A DNA stretch of 10,034 nucleotides from Thermoleophilaceae bacterium (GTDB lineage Bacteria; Actinomycetota; Thermoleophilia; Solirubrobacterales; Thermoleophilaceae): assembly GCA_013811765.1 (NCBI GenBank), contig JACCUO010000082.1, positions 1 through 10,034 of the forward strand, in the 5' to 3' direction. Below are positions 5,916 through 10,034 of this stretch, in pieces (position 1 is the first letter of the stretch; every line of letters starts with the position of its first letter). A program made the position numbers and the translations under genes. The notes beneath the pieces were generated by a model that saw only the letters and a program-made list of their open reading frames with translations, was not told where the DNA came from and did no database searches.

Positions 5916-6301
5916 TGGCCAGCGTGCTGATAGTCGACGATGACCCGTTCGTTCGGAAGCTGATCGTCACCACCCTGGAGGACGTGGCGGAGTTCGAGCT
6001 GATGGAGGCCGCGGACGGACTGGAGGCGGTCGAGGTGGCCACGCGCAACCGGCCGGAGCTGGTCTTCCTCGACATCGACATGCCCGAGGTGGACGGAATC
6101 GAGGTGTGCCGGCGACTGCGGGCCCAGCCACACACGGCCCACGCGACGATCGTGATGCTGACTGCGGCCGCAGGCGACTCTGCCGAGCGTGAGGCCGAGA
6201 CGGCGGGCGCCGACCTCTACCTCAGCAAGCCCTTCAGCCCTCTCGCGCTCCTGCGTCTCGTCGATGAGCTCGGGGCACGTGGCGCGCCCGCCCGACGGTA
6301 G
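5915..6301 (+). CDS. Single-domain response regulator (CheY-like receiver)
   Basis: The 128-residue protein is one receiver domain with nothing attached. It has the acidic triplet D8-D10 in VLIVDDDP, the phospho-acceptor D53 in LVFLDIDMPEVDG, T83 in IVMLTAAAG and K105 in YLSKPF, so it should be phosphorylated and switch normally. ATG 5915 is chosen because it starts directly at the first strand; GTG 5882, eleven codons upstream, is the alternative. With no output domain it probably works through protein contacts, as a phosphorelay intermediate or a regulator of the neighbouring HD-GYP enzyme. The kinase upstream is the obvious phosphate donor, since its own C-terminal receiver has lost key residues. 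Partner assignment is inferred from gene order only. The 39 bp to folK contain no clear terminator. Confidence 0.93.
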   Translation: MASVLIVDDDPFVRKLIVTTLEDVAEFELMEAADGLEAVEVATRNRPELVFLDIDMPEVDGIEVCRRLRAQPHTAHATIVMLTAAAGDSAEREAETAGADLYLSKPFSPLALLRLVDELGARGAPARR

Positions 6302-6340
6302 TGATCCCGGAAGATAGTCATTTCGTCGGGAGCCGCTGAG

Positions 6341-6826
6341 GTGCGGGCCTACCTGGGACTTGGCTCCAACGAGGGTGACCGCCTCGGGGCGCTCCGGGAA
6401 GCCCGAGGGGCACTGGAGCGCCACGGCGTGCCGGTCGCCGGCGCCTCCTCGGTGTATGAGACGGCCGCTCAGGGCCGGCTGCCCCACCAGGCGGACTTCC
6501 TCAATGCCTGCCTCGCGGTGGACGTGGAGCTCGGGCCCGAAGAGCTGCTTGACGTCTGCAAGACCGTCGAGCGTGAGCTGGGGAGGGAGCCCGGCGGAGC
6601 GCGCCACGGCCCCCGGCCGATCGACGTCGACGTGCTGCTCGCGGGCAGTCTCGAGTACTGCTCGGAGCGCCTTACCCTGCCCCACCCCGAGCTCACCGCC
6701 CGGCGGTTCGTTCTCGAGCCGCTGCTCGAGCTCGAGCCGGGCCTGACGCTGCCCGACGGGTCGCCGCTGGCGGCTCGGCTCGGATCGCTGGGCGAGCAGC
6801 GCGTCGAACGCCTCGATCCCTTGTGA
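6341..6826 (+). CDS. folK: 2-amino-4-hydroxy-6-hydroxymethyldihydropteridine diphosphokinase (HPPK)
   Basis: FolK transfers diphosphate from ATP to 6-hydroxymethyl-7,8-dihydropterin, making the substrate of FolP. The 161-residue protein has the normal length and motifs: YLGLGSNEGDR at the N-terminus, SSVYETA, DFLNACLAVD, the signature RHGPRPIDVDVLL containing the two metal-binding Asp residues, and TLPHPELTARRFVLEPLLEL. The start is GTG 6341, with GGGAG eight bases upstream at 6328-6332. A strong hairpin begins two bases after the stop, so it is the last gene of its unit. It would normally follow folB directly in actinobacterial folate clusters, but here about 4 kb of signalling genes separate them. 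It may be cotranscribed with the receiver gene, since the gap is only 39 bp. Confidence 0.96.
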   Translation: MRAYLGLGSNEGDRLGALREARGALERHGVPVAGASSVYETAAQGRLPHQADFLNACLAVDVELGPEELLDVCKTVERELGREPGGARHGPRPIDVDVLLAGSLEYCSERLTLPHPELTARRFVLEPLLELEPGLTLPDGSPLAARLGSLGEQRVERLDPL

Positions 6827-6828
6827 TT

Positions 6829-6846
6829 ACCCCCCAAACGGGGGGT
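6829..6846 (+). terminator. Intrinsic-type terminator after folK
   Basis: ACCCCCC (6829-6835), loop AAAC (6836-6839) and GGGGGGT (6840-6846) form a perfect 7-bp stem followed by TT. It begins two bases past the folK TGA and precedes a gene with its own promoter-like sequence, as a transcription end should. The T-run is short, typical of high-GC actinobacteria. Confidence 0.7.
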
Positions 6847-6861
6847 TTCGCAGCCGGAGTC

Positions 6862-6891
6862 TTGTGGGGCGGGGAACGGCTGCGCCACACT
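6862..6891 (+). promoter_or_regulatory. Candidate promoter of the 75-aa Cys-rich gene
   Basis: A TTGTGG hexamer (6862-6867) and CACACT (6886-6891) are 18 bp apart. CACACT is followed by six bases and then GTG 6898, so initiation would fall on the start codon. Of the promoters proposed in this window, this is the only one with a reasonable -35 match. Confidence 0.45.
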
Positions 6892-6897
6892 CGAGGC

Positions 6898-7125
6898 GTG
6901 GTCACCCTCACCGAGACAGCGAGCTTTCGCGGTGACGATGCCACGGCCCTGGTCGAGGCGTCCCTGGCCTGCAGGATATGCCTCTCGGGGGAGATCGACT
7001 GGTTGCTGCGGGCGAACGAGTGGGATGCCGAGGCGGAGTGTCGGTGCCGCGGTTGCGAAGCCGTCAGGACCGTCTCGCTCACCGGAGAGCAGGCACTGCG
7101 GCTCTCGGTCGACCGCAGGCTGTGA
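6898..7125 (+). CDS. Small cysteine-rich protein, possible metal-binding, 75 aa
   Basis: GTG 6898 lies six bases after a -10-like hexamer and starts MVTLTETASF; the frame is open back to 6823, but that extension would cross the folK terminator. The product has Cys at 25 and 28 (ACRIC) and at 48, 50 and 53 (ECRCRGC), a CxxC plus CxCxxC set about 20 residues apart, which suggests a zinc knuckle or similar metal site. The rest is acidic to neutral, with two Trp (35, 42) and no signal peptide or membrane segment. I do not recognise the family. It is bounded by a hairpin on each side, so it is probably transcribed alone. A short folded cytoplasmic protein is likely; DNA or protein binding would be a guess. 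Confidence 0.65.
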   Translation: MVTLTETASFRGDDATALVEASLACRICLSGEIDWLLRANEWDAEAECRCRGCEAVRTVSLTGEQALRLSVDRRL

Positions 7126-7133
7126 GAGTAGGC

Positions 7134-7196
7134 GGGGGGCTCACGCCCCCCGGAACCCCCCGTGCCGCTCGACCCACGACTTCCGCCGAGGGCGCG
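7134..7196 (+). repeat. Copy B of the 63-bp hairpin repeat, containing a strong terminator-like stem
   Basis: GGGGGGC (7134-7140), loop TCAC and GCCCCCC (7145-7151) form a perfect 7-bp stem, starting eight bases after the stop of the 75-aa gene. CGGAACCCCCC follows, then a tail with CCACGACTT and CGAGGGCGCG that matches copy A (693-755) in order and spacing. The stem probably ends transcription of the 75-aa gene; the conserved tail is not needed for that and hints at a dispersed repeat family. Confidence 0.65.
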
Positions 7197-7218
7197 CTGA
7201 TGGCATCCTGGAGGGCGG

Positions 7219-8343
7219 ATGCCCGATTCCGCGCCTATGCAGCGCACCGAGCAACTCGACGTCATGGTCGAGCTGCTCTCGGGGCTCGACGCCGACGGCG
7301 GGGATGCTCCGCGGGCCTTCTACGACCCCCTGTGCGAGGCCGTCTGCCGCCTGACCTCGATGGAGCGGGTGATGCTCGTCCTCTACGAGGGGGCGCGGAA
7401 GCTGGTGGTGCCCGCGGGCAGTCACGGGATCGAGGCGGATCTGCTCGCGAACGTCTTTGGCACTCTCGAGGAGACTCCGCTCGCCCAGCGCGCCCTGGCT
7501 GAGGACCGGGTGGTCACCGCCTCCGAGAACCTCGAGCGCGAGGTGCCTCCGCGCTACGCGCGCGTCCTCGGGACGACCACTTTGACCTGCACGCCCGTTT
7601 CGGCCGGCGGAAGCTGGCTCGGGGTGGTCTTCGCCGATCGGGGTGGAGGTCGCTTCGAGCTCACCGATCAGGAGCGGCACACGATGTGGACCCTTGGGAA
7701 GACAGCCGCCTTGGCCGCGAGCGCGCGGATCGCCACCACCCACCAGGCGCGAGCGCGGCTGCTCGACCAGCGGATCGATCTGGCACGGGAGGTGCACGAG
7801 CGCGTCATGCAGCGGTTGTTCGGCGTCTCGCTGGTCCTGGGGGCCGAGCGCGATCTGACGCGCGACGAGCGCCGCCGCGCGGGCGAGGAGATCCAGGCGG
7901 CGGTGGGTGACCTCCGTAGCGCGATGGCGCGGCCGATCAGCCCGCCGCCCCTCGGTACGGGGGCCAAGCTGCGCGATGAGCTCGAGCGCCTCAGCCGCCA
8001 CTATGACGGCCCGGCAATCGAGGTCGCCTGGGAGCGCGACGCCGAAGTCCCCGAGGAGCTGGAGCAGCTCGCGCAGTCCGTGCTCGCGGAGGCCCTTCGC
8101 AACGCCCACAAGCACGCCGACCCAACCCGGGTGCAGGTCATGGTGGGCGGCAACGAGGGCCTGTTCACGCTCGAGGTCCGAAACGACGGCGTCGGCCGCT
8201 CGGGACGAGGCCACGGCGCGGGCATGGGCCTGCGCCTCGCCGGCCTCGATGCACTCCAGCGGGGCGGTGTGGTCGAGTTCGGGACCGCGCAGGCCGGCGA
8301 GTGGCGGGTACGGCTGGTGGTGCCCGTCTCCGCGGAGGGCTGA
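7219..8343 (+). CDS. Soluble GAF-domain sensor histidine kinase (HisKA_3 / NarX-DevS type)
   Basis: The 374-residue protein has no membrane segment. Residues about 30-170 form a GAF-like sensor domain, with Cys at 39, 43 and 124 that could sense redox state or hold a ligand; no specific ligand can be named. A HisKA_3 dimerisation domain follows, with the phosphorylated H193 in [15 protein letters not shown], where Glu follows His instead of the more usual Asp. The ATPase domain has [10 protein letters not shown] (N295), RNDGVG (D323) and GAGMGLRL (333-340). ATG 7219 is preceded by GGAGGG with normal spacing. Its stop overlaps the next ATG as TGATG, so kinase and regulator are translationally coupled and form a two-component pair. 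The 5' region contains repeat copy B. Confidence 0.94.
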   Translation: MPDSAPMQRTEQLDVMVELLSGLDADGGDAPRAFYDPLCEAVCRLTSMERVMLVLYEGARKLVVPAGSHGIEADLLANVFGTLEETPLAQRALAEDRVVTASENLEREVPPRYARVLGTTTLTCTPVSAGGSWLGVVFADRGGGRFELTDQERHTMWTLGKTAALAASARIATTHQARARLLDQRIDLAREVHERVMQRLFGVSLVLGAERDLTRDERRRAGEEIQAAVGDLRSAMARPISPPPLGTGAKLRDELERLSRHYDGPAIEVAWERDAEVPEELEQLAQSVLAEALRNAHKHADPTRVQVMVGGNEGLFTLEVRNDGVGRSGRGHGAGMGLRLAGLDALQRGGVVEFGTAQAGEWRVRLVVPVSAEG

Positions 8344-8942
8344 TGGGGGGCCGGCGGCTGCGGGTGCTCGTGGTGGACGACCACGACGTCGTGCACTGGG
8401 GCTTCCGTCTCCTGCTGGCCGACCTCCCCTGGGTCGAGCGCTGCCTGACGGCGCGCGACGAGAGCCAGGCGCGCGAGCTGGCGCTCCGCTACGAGCCGCA
8501 CGTGGCGCTCGTGGACCTTTTCCTCGGCGAGCAGTCGGGTGCCGAGCTCTGTGAGACGCTGAGGCGCGAGTCGCCGAGCACGCGCGTGCTGCTGATCTCC
8601 GGAGCCGGCTGGATCTCGCCGCAGGCCGCGCGCGTAGCCGGTGCCTCCGGGTTCGTGTCCAAGGACTGGGCCGCCGACGAGGTGGCTGCCGCAATCCGCA
8701 CGGTAGGCAACGGAGGCACGGTATTCGCGGCCAGCCCCGAGGAGCCCTCTGCGCCGCTGTCTTCGCGCGAACGCGAGGTGCTCCGCCTGCTGGCCTCGGG
8801 CGCCACCAACCGTGAGATCGCCGCCGAGCTCCACCTCTCGCCCCATACGGTGAAGGAGCACACGGGCAAGCTCTACCGCAAGCTCGGCGTGCGCAACCGT
8901 GCCGAGGCGGTCCAGCGCGCGGAGCGCCTCGGGCTGACCTAG
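8343..8942 (+). CDS. NarL/FixJ-family response regulator (receiver + LuxR HTH)
   Basis: The 199-residue regulator has a receiver with D12 and D13 (VLVVDDHD), the phospho-acceptor D58 ([12 protein letters not shown]), S86 and K107 (GFVSKDW). A LuxR-type helix-turn-helix follows at about 138-199 ([47 protein letters not shown]). All residues for phosphorylation and DNA binding are in place. ATG 8343 overlaps the kinase TGA and has GGAGG just upstream within the kinase gene. It should be activated by the adjacent GAF kinase and control transcription of unknown target promoters. The 33-bp gap to coaX contains a candidate promoter for coaX, so the two-component operon probably ends here. Confidence 0.96.
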   Translation: MGGRRLRVLVVDDHDVVHWGFRLLLADLPWVERCLTARDESQARELALRYEPHVALVDLFLGEQSGAELCETLRRESPSTRVLLISGAGWISPQAARVAGASGFVSKDWAADEVAAAIRTVGNGGTVFAASPEEPSAPLSSREREVLRLLASGATNREIAAELHLSPHTVKEHTGKLYRKLGVRNRAEAVQRAERLGLT

Positions 8943-8961
8943 GGTCTCGCTCCCCTACAGC

Positions 8962-8967
8962 CATAAT
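8962..8967 (+). promoter_or_regulatory. Candidate -10 element of coaX
   Basis: CATAAT lies eight bases before the coaX ATG at 8976, and no Shine-Dalgarno sequence intervenes, so the transcript would be leaderless or carry one or two leader bases. No -35 match is seen at the expected distance. Confidence 0.45.
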
Positions 8968-8975
8968 CGCGGGCG

Positions 8976-9746
8976 ATGCTGCTCGCGGTGGACGTAGGAA
9001 ACACGCAGACCCACGTCGGGCTCTTTCGCGTGGAGGGCCCGCTCGAGCACTGGCGCATCCATACGGCGCGCACGGCAACCGCCGACGAGCTGGCGATGGT
9101 GCTGAGCGCCCTGCTTGAGCTGCGCGACCTCCGGCTTGCGGACGTGGATGCGGTGATCGTCTCCTGCGTGGTACCCGACCTCTCACAGGCGTACGACCAG
9201 ATGCGGCTGCGCTACCTGGGGGGCCGGGGCGCGCTTGTCGGCCCGTCGATGCGCACCGGGATGCCGATACGGATAGACAACCCACGGGAACTGGGCGCCG
9301 ACAGGCTCGCCAACGCCGTGTCCGCGTACGACCGCGTGGGAGGGGCGTGCATCGCCGTCGACTTCGGGACCGCGGTCAACTATGACGTCGTCTCGGCCCA
9401 GGGCGAATATCTGGGCGGCGTGATCGCACCGGGCATCGAGATCTCGCTTGAGGCGCTCAGCCAGCGCGCGGCGGCGCTGCCCAAGGTGAGCCTTGGACCA
9501 CCCCGCGCGGCAATCGGGAGGGGAACACTCGAGGCGATCCAATCGGGGGTCGTCTTCGGTTACGCCGGTCAGGTAGATGGACTCCTCGGCCGGCTGCGCG
9601 AGGAGCTTGGGGAGGAGGCCACGGCAATCGCCACCGGCGGCTTCGCCGCCGCGATCGTCCCCCACTGCGACCAGGTCGACGAAGTGGACGATCTCCTCAC
9701 CCTCCGGGGCCTGCGCCTGATCTGGGAGCGCAACGAGGATCCGTAG
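8976..9746 (+). CDS. coaX: Type III pantothenate kinase
   Basis: CoaX phosphorylates pantothenate to 4'-phosphopantothenate, the first step of CoA synthesis; the type III enzyme needs a monovalent cation and is not feedback-inhibited by CoA. The 256-residue length is typical. ASKHA-fold motifs are visible: DVGNT at 6-10 (phosphate loop), SCVVPDL near 63-69, ELGADRLANA with the catalytic Asp109, VDFGTAVNYDVV with the metal Asp129, GGVIAPG at 147-153 and ATGGFA at 219-224. The stretch TAVNY replaces the TATTF often seen after DFG, a mild variation. It has its own promoter-like hexamer and is followed after 47 bp by a dihydrouridine synthase gene on the same strand. The gene call is firm. Confidence 0.96.
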   Translation: MLLAVDVGNTQTHVGLFRVEGPLEHWRIHTARTATADELAMVLSALLELRDLRLADVDAVIVSCVVPDLSQAYDQMRLRYLGGRGALVGPSMRTGMPIRIDNPRELGADRLANAVSAYDRVGGACIAVDFGTAVNYDVVSAQGEYLGGVIAPGIEISLEALSQRAAALPKVSLGPPRAAIGRGTLEAIQSGVVFGYAGQVDGLLGRLREELGEEATAIATGGFAAAIVPHCDQVDEVDDLLTLRGLRLIWERNEDP

Positions 9747-9765
9747 GAGCCGGATCCCCGTCGAC

Positions 9766-9782
9766 GGCGCGGCAAGCGCGCC
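9766..9782 (+). terminator. Short hairpin between coaX and dus
   Basis: GGCGCG (9766-9771), loop GCAAG and CGCGCC (9777-9782) make a perfect 6-bp stem without a T-run. It lies 20 bp after the coaX stop and touches the -10-like CACAAT of the next gene. It may mark the coaX transcript end, but such stems occur by chance in G/C-rich DNA. Confidence 0.3.
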
Positions 9783-9787
9783 ACAAT
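9782..9787 (+). promoter_or_regulatory. Candidate -10 element of the dihydrouridine synthase gene
   Basis: CACAAT is followed by six bases and then ATG 9794, the same arrangement as at folP and the 75-aa gene. A possible -35, TCGACG at 9761-9766, is only 15 bp away and therefore doubtful. Confidence 0.4.
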
Positions 9788-9793
9788 GTCCCC

Positions 9794-10034
9794 ATGGGAG
9801 ACACGATGCGCGCACTCACCGACCCGTGGACCCTCGGCGGCCACCAGATCTCCAACCGCCTGGTGCTGGCGCCCCTGGCGGGGATCGGCAATTGGTTCGT
9901 GCGCCTCCAGGCCAAGCGTCACGGCGCCGGCCTGGTGGTCTCCGAGATGGTCTCGAGCTTCGGGCTCAAGCACGGCAACGAGCGCACCGTGCGCGAGTTT
10001 CTCCGCATCCACCCCGACGAGCACCCCGTCTCGA
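9794..10034 (+). CDS. dus: tRNA-dihydrouridine synthase, N-terminal part (3' truncated by window)
   Basis: The frame is open to the window edge and gives about 80 residues. After MGDTMRALTDPWTLGG it shows NRLVLAPLAGIGNWFVRLQA, the first strand and FMN-binding loop of the Dus TIM barrel, then GAGLVVSEMVSSFGLKHGN, the second strand region that is highly characteristic of the family. Dus enzymes reduce specific uridines in tRNA D-loops using FMN and NADPH. ATG 9794 lies 6 nt after a -10-like hexamer. ATG 9806, four codons later, has GGGAG five bases upstream and is an equally good alternative. The subtype, and the catalytic Cys further on, cannot be seen. It follows coaX on the same strand, a common actinobacterial neighbour. 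Confidence 0.9.
   Translation, partial: MGDTMRALTDPWTLGGHQISNRLVLAPLAGIGNWFVRLQAKRHGAGLVVSEMVSSFGLKHGNERTVREFLRIHPDEHPVS

Noticed and set aside
7204..7209. CATCCT as a -10 element for the GAF kinase
   Set aside because: The position is plausible, but initiation there would remove the good GGAGGG ribosome site, so the two signals conflict and neither promoter use is supported.
7141..9285. Long minus-strand open frame of 714 codons
   Set aside because: It lies opposite the GAF kinase, the NarL regulator and part of coaX, all firmly identified. Its translation is Arg/Pro/Ala-rich with no recognisable domain, the expected shadow of high-GC genes.
1..10034. CRISPR arrays, tRNA or rRNA genes, transposases, attachment sites
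   Set aside because: Scanned by eye on both strands; no regularly spaced repeats, no cloverleaf with conserved tRNA boxes, and no transposase or integrase motifs were seen.

Overview
The window is high-GC DNA (roughly 70% by eye, strong G/C preference at third codon positions) from what looks like an actinobacterial chromosome. The order ftsH, folP, folB, (signalling genes), folK, coaX, dus fits Actinomycetota. The leaderless-looking starts and coding style suggest a deep branch such as Thermoleophilia/Solirubrobacterales, but that placement is inference.

Left part (1-2347): the 3' end of the membrane protease gene ftsH runs into a G/C-rich hairpin and repeat region. A small, very basic 72-aa gene follows on the minus strand. 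The folate genes folP (dihydropteroate synthase) and folB (dihydroneopterin aldolase) overlap by ATGA; FolB carries an unusual acidic 30-residue N-terminal tail.

Middle (2348-6301): a signalling block sits between folB and folK. It has a minus-strand exported Pro/Ala-rich protein, a membrane histidine kinase ending in a degenerate receiver-like domain, an HD-GYP c-di-GMP phosphodiesterase, and a single-domain response regulator. The exported protein and the kinase start back to back, with no intergenic space if the chosen starts are right. This block is the best candidate for an undescribed functional unit.

Right part (6341-10034): folK resumes the folate pathway and is closed by a strong hairpin. 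A monocistronic 75-aa cysteine-rich protein follows, then a second copy of the hairpin repeat. Next comes a soluble GAF histidine kinase, translationally coupled to a NarL/LuxR-type regulator, then coaX (type III pantothenate kinase) and the 5' end of a tRNA-dihydrouridine synthase gene.

FolP, FolB and FolK supply successive or adjacent steps of tetrahydrofolate synthesis, and CoaX starts CoA synthesis. Three signalling modules (membrane kinase, c-di-GMP hydrolysis, GAF kinase with NarL regulator) are interleaved with these housekeeping genes. Four plus-strand starts share a CAYAMT hexamer 6-8 nt upstream and lack a convincing Shine-Dalgarno sequence, which suggests leaderless transcripts.
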